64,000 nucleotides of DNA from SIG455 sp045646385 (GCA_045646385.1 JAZRKQ010000007.1:56994-120993), one strand, 5' to 3'. Positions 25,708 through 33,213 are shown, counted from the stretch's first letter. Notes: a model not told the origin generated them from the sequence alone. Numbers and translations are program-made.

Positions 25708-25747
25708 AATGGAAGTAATGTGTGCGTTTTTGCGCACAAAAATAAAA

Positions 25748-25844
25748 ACAGAGCAGACATTGCGCGTTAAGTGCCCAAAAATGGGAGTAGAGTTTTGGGA
25801 CGAAAAGCGGTTAAACGCTTGCGGTGCAATGCTTCATCCGCTGT
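25748..25844 (+). ncRNA. Tetrahydrofolate (THF) riboswitch aptamer
   Basis: It matches the class in order. P1 is ACAG/CTGT. The conserved 5' core is GAGCAGACATTGCGCGTTAAG, described here in two parts, GAGCAGACATTGC then GCGTTAAG. The 3' core is GCGGTGCAATGC and then TTCATCCGC. P2 is CATTGC/GCAATG. A short hairpin precedes it. A second hairpin with a U-run, about 25867-25898, follows and contains the only ribosome-binding-site-like GAGAGGGG before the folT ATG. Folate binding should therefore reduce expression by termination or site masking. Confidence 0.9.
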
Positions 25845-25866
25845 GGCATTTTATATGCGCAATGGT

Positions 25867-25898
25867 GGGCTTTCTCTGCTTTTGAGAGGGGCTTTTTT
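25867..25898 (+). terminator. Expression platform hairpin of the THF riboswitch
   Basis: GGGCTTTCTC and GAGAGGGGC pair (partly by G-U) and run into T6. The 3' arm is also the likely ribosome-binding site of folT. Confidence 0.65.
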
Positions 25899-25902
25899 AA
25901 TT

Positions 25903-26664
25903 ATGAAAAACACATCTACAAAAAACATTGTTCAAACGGCGCTTTTTATAGCGCTTGCGCTGGTGGTGCGCCAGTTATCGGTTATGATTCCTTTTGGCGG
26001 CGCAAACGGTATGCGTATTGGCATATCCGAGGTATTTACAAAAATGCCTGCGCTTATTTTCGGGCCTGTGCTTGGCGGTGCGGCATCGGGATTGGTGGAT
26101 TTTTTAGCACAGATGATAAAGGCAGAGGGCGCATATCTGTGGCCTATGCTGGGGGTTATGATTTTAGGCGGTGCGCTTACGGGCTTTTTGTGGAAGGTAT
26201 TTAAAAAACTTCCGTCACAGAGGTTAAGGGCAGGTTTTACCGTGTTTTGCGTTTTTCTTCTTGCGCTCGGTGTGTTTAATCATTTAACTCTCACCCTTAT
26301 CAAAGGCGGTGCGTGGTTTAACGCACTTTCTGCACTTGCTGACAAAACATCGTTTACTACCTACGGCTTGTATTGCGCATCTGTTTTCGGTTTTGTATTT
26401 TTGGCAGCCGATTTTATATTAAAAAAGAAAGCAGAGAATTATAACGACGATTTTCTGCAACTTACCTTAACGGTGTTTTTATCCGATGTTGTAGTTACTA
26501 CGCTCAATACATTTATTCTGCGTTATTACTACAGCGGTCTTGCTAAAATTCCGTTCTGGACATATTATATACCAAGACTTGTACAGGATTTGATTTCAAC
26601 TGTAGTTTTTGCGTATCTGCTTTCATGCCTGCTTAAAATCTACCGCAGAATAACAAATAAATAA
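25903..26664 (+). CDS. folT: Folate-specific ECF transporter S component
   Basis: A 253-residue membrane protein of the energy-coupling-factor substrate-binding family. About six hydrophobic helices are visible, with the early signature IAIALVVRQLS-like segment FIALALVVRQLS in helix 1. The central loop GMRIGISEVFTKMPALIFGP is typical of the family. The THF riboswitch in the leader identifies the substrate as folate. The ATG at 25903 follows the riboswitch platform. The shared EcfAAT module must be encoded elsewhere. A bidirectional terminator follows. Confidence 0.92.
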   Translation: MKNTSTKNIVQTALFIALALVVRQLSVMIPFGGANGMRIGISEVFTKMPALIFGPVLGGAASGLVDFLAQMIKAEGAYLWPMLGVMILGGALTGFLWKVFKKLPSQRLRAGFTVFCVFLLALGVFNHLTLTLIKGGAWFNALSALADKTSFTTYGLYCASVFGFVFLAADFILKKKAENYNDDFLQLTLTVFLSDVVVTTLNTFILRYYYSGLAKIPFWTYYIPRLVQDLISTVVFAYLLSCLLKIYRRITNK

Positions 26665-26681
26665 TTTTTACTTATAAAATT

Positions 26682-26724
26682 AAAAGATAGTATTTTCTGT
26701 TATCAGAAAATACTATCTTTTTTA
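26682..26724. terminator. Bidirectional terminator between folT and the DUF4363 gene
   Basis: An 18 bp perfect stem AAAAGATAGTATTTTCTG with its complement around TTAT, with T-runs on both strands. Confidence 0.92.
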
Positions 26725-26730
26725 ATTCTT

Positions 26731-27093
26731 TTAAAATATATTTTCGGGCGAGAGTTTTTCTCTTTCCAGCAGTTCGTCCAGCATAAATTTTGCTACGGCA
26801 ATCTCCTGCAACGCCATATCATCTCTTCCTGCGGCGGCTTCTGCTTTTGCACGGATAAGGCTTGTTGAAACAGACTCAATATCCCTATGGTTCATAAGGT
26901 ACATTAGTTTATTTTTATCGTTATCCCAATCCTTTTCAACTTTATCCAAAAGTTCGGTTTGAGGATTTTTAAGTGCTTCTTCAAAACGGGCGGAATAAGA
27001 TTTAACAATATTATCCGTATAAAAATATCCGCCGATTGAACCCGCGAGTATTAAAAGAAAAATGATTGAAACTGATATTATCGACTTTGCCAT
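26731..27093 (-). CDS. DUF4363-type membrane-anchored protein
   Basis: A 120-residue protein with one N-terminal membrane helix (about residues 5-25) and a helical, charged outer domain. The length, the start, and its place directly after a DUF421 gene fit the DUF4363 family, whose function is unknown. It follows the DUF421 gene by 4 bases, so the two are surely translated together and may form one membrane complex. ATG is preceded by AGGAATGAG. A strong terminator follows. Confidence 0.75.
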   Translation of the reverse strand: MAKSIISVSIIFLLILAGSIGGYFYTDNIVKSYSARFEEALKNPQTELLDKVEKDWDNDKNKLMYLMNHRDIESVSTSLIRAKAEAAAGRDDMALQEIAVAKFMLDELLEREKLSPENIF

Positions 27094-27097
27094 ATAC

Positions 27098-27775
27098 TCA
27101 TTCCTTATTCTTCATCTGCAATGTTACGTTCATATCGCCGTCTACCGTCAGCAGAAAAACCTCGTTTTCATTCGTCACTTTTCTGTCGGAGAGTTGTTTT
27201 TTCAGCCAATCGTCATTTACGCCTGCCTCTTTCATATGTTCGGGGTATTTTTTGCCGTCTGCTATTATTACGTGAGGAAGCGTTTGCTGGTTTGTTTTTA
27301 TCCCTGCCTCATCGGCGGTAGGCGGCTGCACACCTGCTTTTGGTATTACAGAGAGCGAGCCGTTCGTTTCTAAAATTGCCATATACACATCGTCTACGTC
27401 AAAATAATCTTTCATACGCAATCCCTCGGCAAGGTCTTCGAGGTTATATCTGTTTTTGCGCATCTCTTCACGGCAGATAACACCTTTTTTTATAATAACG
27501 GCAGGCGAGCCGGTAAGCGCTTTACGTATTTTAGGGAATTTTAAAGATAAAAGCGATGCGCTTATCTCTGCGGAGATAAGAGTTAATATGGGAACTATAC
27601 CGCTTAAAAGCGGCAGGGCAGGGTCGCTCATAGGGATTGTGGCAAGGTCGGATATCATAATTGCCACAACAAGTTCGCTTGGCTGCAGTTCGCCCACCTG
27701 ACGCTTACCCATAATCCTGAGCGCAAACACAACCAATATATATGATATAAGCGTACGTACAAAAGAAATTGCCAT
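27098..27775 (-). CDS. DUF421/YetF-family membrane protein
   Basis: A 225-residue protein. Three N-terminal membrane helices (about 5-80) include LRIMGKRQVGELQPSELVVAIMISD, quoted here by its key part GKRQVGELQPSELV, the family's best-conserved block. A cytosolic alpha/beta domain with RYNLEDLAEGLR and ILETNGSLSVIPK follows. YetF-type proteins are linked to spores and membrane stress in Bacillus, but their activity is not known. The start is probably ATG at 27775; an in-frame GTG at 27784 is an alternative. It forms an operon with DUF4363. Confidence 0.85.
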   Translation of the reverse strand: MAISFVRTLISYILVVFALRIMGKRQVGELQPSELVVAIMISDLATIPMSDPALPLLSGIVPILTLISAEISASLLSLKFPKIRKALTGSPAVIIKKGVICREEMRKNRYNLEDLAEGLRMKDYFDVDDVYMAILETNGSLSVIPKAGVQPPTADEAGIKTNQQTLPHVIIADGKKYPEHMKEAGVNDDWLKKQLSDRKVTNENEVFLLTVDGDMNVTLQMKNKE

Positions 27776-27837
27776 GCAGTTCACTCTCTCTTTTATATTA
27801 TAGGAATATTTTGTCCTTTTTTCATTTGTTTATACAG

Positions 27838-27866
27838 GTTTACAAAATTGAAATTTAATGGTATTA
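27838..27866 (+). promoter_or_regulatory. Promoter of mnmA
   Basis: TTTACA (27838-27843), 17 bases, TATTAT (27861-27866), 22 bases before the start codon. Confidence 0.65.
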
Positions 27867-27887
27867 TATAAACAAAGGAATGATATT

Positions 27888-28925
27888 ATGAAAAAAGTTT
27901 TGTTGGGATTAAGCGGCGGTGTAGACAGCACCGTTGCGGCGTATATATTAAAAAATCAGGGTTGGGAGGTTATCGGCGCAACGCTGGATTTACTCCCGTG
28001 CACGGACGAAAATGTTATAACTGCGGCAAAGGTGGCTGCCAAGCAGTTGGGCATTGAACATCACGTGCTTACGTTTAAAGACATTTTTAAAGAAAAGGTA
28101 ATCAATAATTTTATAAATGAATACACCTGTGGCAGAACACCGTCGCCTTGTATAGAGTGCAACCGGCACATTAAATTCGGTGCCATGCTCAAAGCCGCAC
28201 AGGATATAGGCATTGATTATATTTCCACAGGGCATTATGCAAAAGTTGAGTTTGACCAAAATTCAAACCGTTATCTTTTAAAAAAAGCAGACTGCATTGA
28301 AAAAGACCAGTCGTATATGTTGTATACACTAACACAGGAGCAGTTATCTAAAGTTATCCTGCCTTTGCAGGGTTTAAGTAAAGAAGAGGTGCGTACCATT
28401 GCACGCGAGGCAGGTTTTACAGCCGCAGACCGTGGAGATAGTCAGGAAATATGTTTTATTCCCGATGACGACTACATTAAATTTTTAACCGAAAACGCAG
28501 ATTCTCTTCCGCCGAAAGGGAATTTTGTTGACAAAGACGGCAATGTTTTAGGTGAGCACAACGGTATTTACCGCTATACTATAGGTCAGCGCAAAGGATT
28601 GGGAATTGCATTTGGCAAGCCTATGTTCGTAATTGGTGTTAATGCTGAAAAAAACGAGGTTATACTCGGTGAGGCGGGCGAAGAATATAGGGCGGAGTTG
28701 TATGCGGAAAAAGTCAATTTTATACCGTTTGACACTCTCAATGAGCCTATACACGCTGAATGTAAAGTCCGCTATGGCAACAAAGTTTATGGCGCAGTTT
28801 TATATCCACAAGATAACAATTGTGTAAAAGTAGAGTTCGATACATCTGCAAGAGCCGTTACATCAGGACAATCGGTTGTGTTCTACAATGGCGATACCGT
28901 TATCGGCGGCGGAATTATAAAATAG
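27888..28925 (+). CDS. mnmA: tRNA-specific 2-thiouridylase
   Basis: Makes s2U34 in tRNA-Lys, tRNA-Glu and tRNA-Gln by adenylating U34 and adding sulfur. The 345-residue protein has the PP-loop GLSGGVDSTVAA at residues 6-17. The catalytic cysteines appear in SPCIECNRHIKF and SQEICFIP, and the GQRKGLG block is near residue 238. A C-terminal beta-barrel follows. The ATG at 27888 follows AAAGGA; an upstream in-frame start overlaps the promoter. No cysteine desulfurase adjoins it. Confidence 0.95.
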   Translation: MKKVLLGLSGGVDSTVAAYILKNQGWEVIGATLDLLPCTDENVITAAKVAAKQLGIEHHVLTFKDIFKEKVINNFINEYTCGRTPSPCIECNRHIKFGAMLKAAQDIGIDYISTGHYAKVEFDQNSNRYLLKKADCIEKDQSYMLYTLTQEQLSKVILPLQGLSKEEVRTIAREAGFTAADRGDSQEICFIPDDDYIKFLTENADSLPPKGNFVDKDGNVLGEHNGIYRYTIGQRKGLGIAFGKPMFVIGVNAEKNEVILGEAGEEYRAELYAEKVNFIPFDTLNEPIHAECKVRYGNKVYGAVLYPQDNNCVKVEFDTSARAVTSGQSVVFYNGDTVIGGGIIK

Positions 28926-28946
28926 GGGATGCAAAATGCATCCCCT
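28924..28946. terminator. Hairpin between convergent mnmA and thiT
   Basis: AGGGGATGC/GCATCCCCT with a 5-base loop overlapping the mnmA stop region. The T-run is weak. Confidence 0.65.
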
Positions 28947-28952
28947 TAAAAA

Positions 28953-29507
28953 TTATTCTTTGAGTTTCTCTATAATCGGTGCCATAAACGCAAGAGCAAC
29001 TGCGGTTATGATGATTTCGGGTATCATATACGAGCCGTTATATATAAGCGAATACGCAAGCACGCTCTGCCCTTCTTCGGCATACACACCCCATATAAGC
29101 AATCCCGAAATGATATGGCAAACATAGCGCAAAAATGCAACCAACGCGCCTGATACAGGTATTGCCCATCTTTTTCTGCCGAGGATGTTATAAAATCCTC
29201 CCGCAAAGCCCAGCACACCGAACGCTGCAACGTAGTCTAAAAAGATTACGAGAAAGAAGTTGAGTATTGTTTGCGTTGGTGGCGGATAAAAACCTGTCAT
29301 CATTTGTATCAGCGAGTACACAACCGCCGAAAGCACACCCCATCGGCAATCGAGTATTACAGACACCGCCGCAATCGGCACCATAGATGCTAAAGTTATC
29401 GAACCGCCCTGCAGCCAGGGCGCAGGAATAATTTTAGAAACCATCGCCAGAACGGCAGACATAGCAACCATAATGGCGGATATTGTTATTTTTTTAGTTT
29501 TGGTCAT
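28953..29507 (-). CDS. thiT: Thiamine-specific ECF transporter S component
   Basis: A 184-residue membrane protein with about six helices and the ThiT features APWLQGGSITLASMVPI in loop 1 and YPPPTQTILNFF. In solved ThiT, residues in these regions line the thiamine pocket. A TPP riboswitch in the leader confirms the substrate. The ATG at 29507 follows GGAGGT; an upstream in-frame start at 29537 lacks a ribosome-binding site. It depends on a shared EcfAAT module not present in the window, as does folT. Confidence 0.96.
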   Translation of the reverse strand: MTKTKKITISAIMVAMSAVLAMVSKIIPAPWLQGGSITLASMVPIAAVSVILDCRWGVLSAVVYSLIQMMTGFYPPPTQTILNFFLVIFLDYVAAFGVLGFAGGFYNILGRKRWAIPVSGALVAFLRYVCHIISGLLIWGVYAEEGQSVLAYSLIYNGSYMIPEIIITAVALAFMAPIIEKLKE

Positions 29508-29562
29508 ATTATTTACCTCCGTTTTAAATAATATCAAAAAGTCTGCAGAACTTTTTTACAAT

Positions 29563-29590
29563 AAAAAAAGCAATCCTTTAACGGATTGCT
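29563..29590 (-). terminator. Riboswitch-controlled terminator of thiT
   Basis: Minus strand AGCAATCCGT, loop, ACGGATTGCT-type stem followed by T7, located between the TPP aptamer and thiT. Confidence 0.88.
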
Positions 29591-29621
29591 TAAAATCATA
29601 CAAATATACTATTACAATATA

Positions 29622-29702
29622 TTTCCTACGACGGCATTATCCGTATCAGGTCAATGGGTCGGAATTTATAATTCCCTCTCAGCCTTTAACAAAAGCTCCC
29701 CA
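29622..29702 (-). ncRNA. TPP (THI-box) riboswitch
   Basis: On the minus strand the order is GGGGAGC, then GGCTGAGAGG, then GACCCATTGACCTGATACGG and ATAATGCCG, then TCGTAGGAA. These are the invariant THI-box blocks. The terminator at 29563-29590 follows, so thiamine pyrophosphate should stop transcription of thiT. Confidence 0.97.
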
Positions 29703-29834
29703 AATATTCAATTTTCTTTATTGTATCACTTAATGCAATATTTGTCAATATATGTTTTAAAACCCGTTTTTATATTGCTTTTAAAAATATTTGATGATAT
29801 AATTAATGACATAAATTTAAGAAAGGTGATTCTC

Positions 29835-30938
29835 TTGAGTAAAATTACATTTATAAAACCCATTGATGGCGATGTTCTGTTTGAAAATGCAGACGGAATT
29901 GTTAAAGGCAAGTATTTATATACAGATATTTTAGTAAGCGCCCCTAAGCAGAGCGAAGTAACTGTAAACGGCATCAAGGCCACAGAAACTGAGTCTGGAA
30001 TTTACTGTGCCAGTGTTCCGCTTGACTCCTACAGGAATACCGTTGAGGCTGTTTGCAATGGTGAAACCGAAAAGGCAGTTCTGTTTTGGTTTAAAGGCGG
30101 TTACAAAACTTACCGACTCGGTATTGATGATGTTATCCGCTGTTTCGAAAATATTTATAAGCATCAAAACGAATACACGTCTATATTTGACGACCCGTTT
30201 TTAAAGGTTTATTATGATGTGCATAAGCAATACGGCACACACGTACATATGCATATTTATTACCAGAACGATGACGGTTCGTTTAACCTTTCTATGTTCC
30301 CCGACAAATACAAAGACGAGTTCAGGGCAAATTCCGATTGGCTGCGGTTTTCGTTTCATTCGCTTACAGATAAGCCTGACAGCCCGTACAAAAATGCTAC
30401 GTATGAACAGGTTATGCGTGAGGGACGCATGGTAGAGAGCGAGATACTGCGCTTTGCAGGTGCAGAGGTTATGGACCACGTTACCTCTCAGCACTGGGCA
30501 GACTCTAACATATATGGCACACGTGCATTCCGTGCCCTTGGTTTTAAAGTGATAGACGGCTACTTTATATTCGATGATGAGGGCAATCCGATGGTTTCAT
30601 ATTACCTTAATGCCGAGCAGGCAAGGCACGCCCACACACGTGATTTCTGGGTAGATACTAAAGAGGATATAATTTTTGTAAAAGACGATATTATTTTGAA
30701 CGAGCCGTTCTATTCGCTTGAAGATATTGATGCTGAACTTGATAAACTCAAAGCATCAGAAGACCACTCGTTTATGTATCTGCTGATACACGAACAGTAT
30801 TTTTACGAAGATTACGAGGTTTACGAGCCCGACTACCGAGATCGTGTTTTCCGTGGGGTTAAGTGGTGTGTAGACAATGGATACCGTTCTTCGTGGATAT
30901 CGGATTTTGCTTTGGAAAAACTTCCGGGCAGACAGTAA
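29835..30938 (+). CDS. Uncharacterised protein resembling polysaccharide deacetylases
   Basis: A 367-residue protein without signal peptide. An N-terminal beta-sandwich-like segment (about 1-95) is followed by a probable alpha/beta-barrel domain. The barrel motifs include THVHMHIYYQ and, about 40 residues on, WLRFSFHS and VTSQHWADS. Their spacing resembles the metal-binding histidines of NodB-like deacetylases or related barrel hydrolases. The first domain may bind carbohydrate. I cannot name a substrate. The start is TTG at 29835 after AAAGGTGAT; an upstream in-frame extension runs into the thiT riboswitch and is rejected. The E3 hairpin follows. Confidence 0.65.
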   Translation: MSKITFIKPIDGDVLFENADGIVKGKYLYTDILVSAPKQSEVTVNGIKATETESGIYCASVPLDSYRNTVEAVCNGETEKAVLFWFKGGYKTYRLGIDDVIRCFENIYKHQNEYTSIFDDPFLKVYYDVHKQYGTHVHMHIYYQNDDGSFNLSMFPDKYKDEFRANSDWLRFSFHSLTDKPDSPYKNATYEQVMREGRMVESEILRFAGAEVMDHVTSQHWADSNIYGTRAFRALGFKVIDGYFIFDDEGNPMVSYYLNAEQARHAHTRDFWVDTKEDIIFVKDDIILNEPFYSLEDIDAELDKLKASEDHSFMYLLIHEQYFYEDYEVYEPDYRDRVFRGVKWCVDNGYRSSWISDFALEKLPGRQ

Positions 30939-30959
30939 TACTCAGCAAACACTATTTTA

Positions 30960-31016
30960 ATGCTTTGGTATCAGTACTTGCCTAAATATCTCAAGCAAGG
31001 AATGATACCAAAGCAT
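30960..31016 (+). repeat. Conserved-loop hairpin, copy E3
   Basis: Arms 30960-30981 and 30995-31016 pair at 20 of 22 positions. The two mismatches are internal. The 13 nt loop CTAAATATCTCAA lies between TTGC and GCAA on the plus strand, the transcribed strand here. It sits between the deacetylase-like gene and the DUF6472 gene. Confidence 0.9.
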
Positions 31017-31043
31017 ATGAGTTTATAATACGGGGTTAGATTT

Positions 31044-31229
31044 ATGCCAAAAGAAAAAATCTCTCAATGCGAAAGTTGCGCATATTTTGATTATGACGAA
31101 GAATACGATTGCTATGTGTGTACTATGAATTTAGATGAAGACGATTATGCGTCATTTATAGGCGGGCATAACTCCTGCCCGTACTATCATTTTTATGACG
31201 AGTACAGTATTGTAAGAAAGCAAAACTAA
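31044..31229 (+). CDS. Small acidic cysteine-rich protein (DUF6472 type)
   Basis: A 61-residue protein with paired cysteines CESCAYF, DCYVC and SCPYYHFYDEY. It resembles the short DUF6472 proteins found across Clostridia. The cysteine spacing suggests a small zinc or Fe-S knuckle. Acidic residues dominate. Its role is unknown. The ATG follows ACGGGG, 27 bases after hairpin E3. A terminator starts at its stop codon. Confidence 0.82.
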   Translation: MPKEKISQCESCAYFDYDEEYDCYVCTMNLDEDDYASFIGGHNSCPYYHFYDEYSIVRKQN

Positions 31230-31256
31230 AAAAAGCCACGATAGAAGTGGCTTTTA
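31228..31256. terminator. Terminator between the DUF6472 gene and ribF
   Basis: AAAAGCCAC, 7-base loop, GTGGCTTTT, with A/T tails on both sides. It overlaps the ribF stop codon on the minus strand, so it can serve both convergent genes. Confidence 0.88.
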
Positions 31257-32138
31257 AATTTTGTTAAATAACTGGGTAGATTTTTCTTTATCTGCACAAA
31301 GTTGATTTTTTAATTCCTCAATATTATCAAATGTACGTTCTCCGCGCAGTTTTTCGATAAATTTTACTGTTACGGTTTTGCCGTACAAATCTCCGCCGAA
31401 GCCTATTATATGGGTTTCGGCTTTTATTTTGCTATCTCTGTCAACGGTGGGGTTTTCGCCTATGTTGGTTATTGCGGCATAGGCTTTGCCTTCGATTTCC
31501 ACTTTTGTTGCGTATACACCGACTTGGGGCAGAAGAGATATGTTTTGCGTGCTCATATTAATCGTCGGGAAACCCATTTCTCTGCCGAGTTTTTTACCCT
31601 GAATAACTTCGGACGTAAATTCAAAAAATCTGCCCGTCATAAAGTAAGCAGATTTCACATCCCCGTTTTTAATCTGCTCTCGTATTCTGGTGCTGCTTAT
31701 CGGCTCATTTTCAAAAAGCACGGGCTCGGCAATCGTTACACCTATTCCCACTTTTTTGCATATCTGCTCCATTTGTGATGCATCGCCTGCACGGTCTTTG
31801 CCGAAGCGGAAATTAAAACCCACTATAATATGCTTTGCTGAGAGGTCGTTTTTTAAAATTTGCACAAATTCCTCTGGCGTTGTGGCTTTAAACTCGTCCG
31901 TAAACGGCTGACAGTATATATTTTCAATACCGCTTTTATATAAAAGATTATTTTTTTCGTTATCGTCTGTTATGGCATATTTTCCGCTCGGGAAAGTGTA
32001 TGCTAAAGATTTAAGATTTTTTTCTTTGCAAATATCAAGCGCCAACTCCAAAAGGTGCTGATGCCCTTTATGCACGCCGTCAAACTTGCCTATAACAATG
32101 GCAGACGGCATAGAGAATGTTCTGTTTTCTAAAATCAT
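31254..32138 (-). CDS. ribF: Bifunctional riboflavin kinase / FAD synthetase
   Basis: Converts riboflavin to FMN and then FAD. The 294-residue protein has an N-terminal FAD synthetase domain with GKFDGVHKGHQHLL and the STRIREQI motif near residue 160. A C-terminal flavokinase domain carries GREMGFPTINMS and the ETHIIGF region. Both halves look intact. It follows truB by 2 bases, the common truB-ribF pair at the end of the nusA-infB operon. No FMN riboswitch is seen. Confidence 0.95.
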   Translation of the reverse strand: MILENRTFSMPSAIVIGKFDGVHKGHQHLLELALDICKEKNLKSLAYTFPSGKYAITDDNEKNNLLYKSGIENIYCQPFTDEFKATTPEEFVQILKNDLSAKHIIVGFNFRFGKDRAGDASQMEQICKKVGIGVTIAEPVLFENEPISSTRIREQIKNGDVKSAYFMTGRFFEFTSEVIQGKKLGREMGFPTINMSTQNISLLPQVGVYATKVEIEGKAYAAITNIGENPTVDRDSKIKAETHIIGFGGDLYGKTVTVKFIEKLRGERTFDNIEELKNQLCADKEKSTQLFNKI

Positions 32139-32140
32139 TT

Positions 32141-33016
32141 TCAGTTACCTGCATAAAAATTTTTAACTATCTTTAAAATGTTGTTTTCCACCTTGCCTAT
32201 GCATAGAAAATCGCCTTCATTGCCGTACACTCTGTACTGACCGTCTGCAAAGTCTACGTTTAAAAACATTCCGTTTAATATCTGTGCGGTGCGTTTTTGA
32301 TCAAGATGGATTTCGGGTAAATTGGAAAACACGGCATCTGTTGGTATAATAAGCCTTTTAACATCATCGGTTTCGGCAATTGCACGTATTTCGTCAAGCG
32401 TTTTTGCACTATCCAAGGTAAACATTGCCGATTTTGTGCGGATCAATGCCGTCATTGTTGCACCGACACCGAGGGTGTTGCCTATATCTGCACACAGAGT
32501 CCGTATATATGTGCCTTTTGAGCAAGATACCCGCATAGAAAATTCACCGTTTTCAAAATCGAATATATCGATGCTGTGTATCGTTACGGTGCGGCTTTTG
32601 CGCTCTATCTCAATGCCGCTGCGTGCATATTCGTAAAGTTTTTTACCGCCTACTTTAACGGCTGAATACATCGGCGGTGTCTGGCTGATTTCGCCAACAA
32701 ACTTTTTCGCTGCATCACCTACCATATCCTCTGTTATATGCGAGCAATCGGTTTCGGTTAAAATCTCACCCCAGATATCTTCTGTGTCTGTTGTTGTGCC
32801 GAGGCGAACACGTGCTATGTATTCTTTGTCGGAGCAGGTAAGCATATCGCTTACTTTTGTGCCTTTGCCAACGCAAATGGGAAGCACACCCGTAGCCTGA
32901 GGGTCAAGCGTTCCGGTGTGACCGACTTTTTTTGTGCCGAGAATTTTGCGCATTACGGCAACTACGTCGTGCGATGTAAAGTCCTGCTCTTTATTTACTA
33001 TTATAATTCCGTTAAT
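32141..33016 (-). CDS. truB: tRNA pseudouridine(55) synthase, possible ATT start
   Basis: Makes the T-loop pseudouridine. The 291-residue protein contains KVGHTGTLDPQATGVLPI with the catalytic Asp, PPMYSAVKVGGKKLYEYAR and SKGTYIRTLC, as in normal TruB. The usual N-terminus MNGIL aligns with an ATT codon at 33014-33016 (I-N-G-I-I-I-V-N-K). This ATT lies six bases after GAGGTG. The in-frame GTG at 33025 is itself the end of that ribosome-binding site and has none upstream. No ATG appears until about residue 26, inside the conserved core. ATT is therefore the best-placed start, though unproven. Confidence 0.93.
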   Translation of the reverse strand: MNGIIIVNKEQDFTSHDVVAVMRKILGTKKVGHTGTLDPQATGVLPICVGKGTKVSDMLTCSDKEYIARVRLGTTTDTEDIWGEILTETDCSHITEDMVGDAAKKFVGEISQTPPMYSAVKVGGKKLYEYARSGIEIERKSRTVTIHSIDIFDFENGEFSMRVSCSKGTYIRTLCADIGNTLGVGATMTALIRTKSAMFTLDSAKTLDEIRAIAETDDVKRLIIPTDAVFSNLPEIHLDQKRTAQILNGMFLNVDFADGQYRVYGNEGDFLCIGKVENNILKIVKNFYAGN

Positions 33017-33062
33017 GAGTATCACCTCAATACAATGAATGTAATATATAATATCTTGATGA

Positions 33063-33118
33063 AGTTAATGTGTATTTTTTCGCTTGAGCATATTTAGGCA
33101 AAAAAATACACATTAACT
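33063..33118 (-). repeat. Conserved-loop hairpin, copy E4
   Basis: Arms 33063-33083 and 33098-33118 pair over 21 bp. The loop reads CTAAATATGCTCAA on the minus strand. The single non-Watson-Crick position is a G-U pair in minus-strand RNA and A-C in plus-strand RNA. It lies in the nrnA-truB gap, 30 bases from E5 and in the opposite orientation. Confidence 0.9.
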
Positions 33119-33148
33119 CAATATTGGGTTAGTTCAAAATGATGTATA

Positions 33149-33204
33149 AACTACTTATATATTTTTCACATAAATATACTCAGGTGAAAAATATATAAGT
33201 AGTT
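33149..33204 (+). repeat. Conserved-loop hairpin, copy E5
   Basis: Arms 33149-33169 and 33184-33204 pair perfectly over 21 bp. The loop ATAAATATACTCAG reads on the plus strand and is identical to the E1 loop. An extra outer pairing, ATGATG (about 33138) with CATCAT (about 33211), extends the structure past an internal loop. It is 9 bases from the nrnA stop. Confidence 0.9.
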
Positions 33205-33213
33205 ATGATAGCA

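Noticed and set aside
25771..25902. Longer N-terminus for FolT
   Set aside because: The extension would be encoded by the THF riboswitch itself and has no ribosome-binding site.
29586..29834. Longer N-terminus for the deacetylase-like protein
   Set aside because: It would run through the complement of the thiT TPP riboswitch. The TTG at 29835 has a clear ribosome-binding site.
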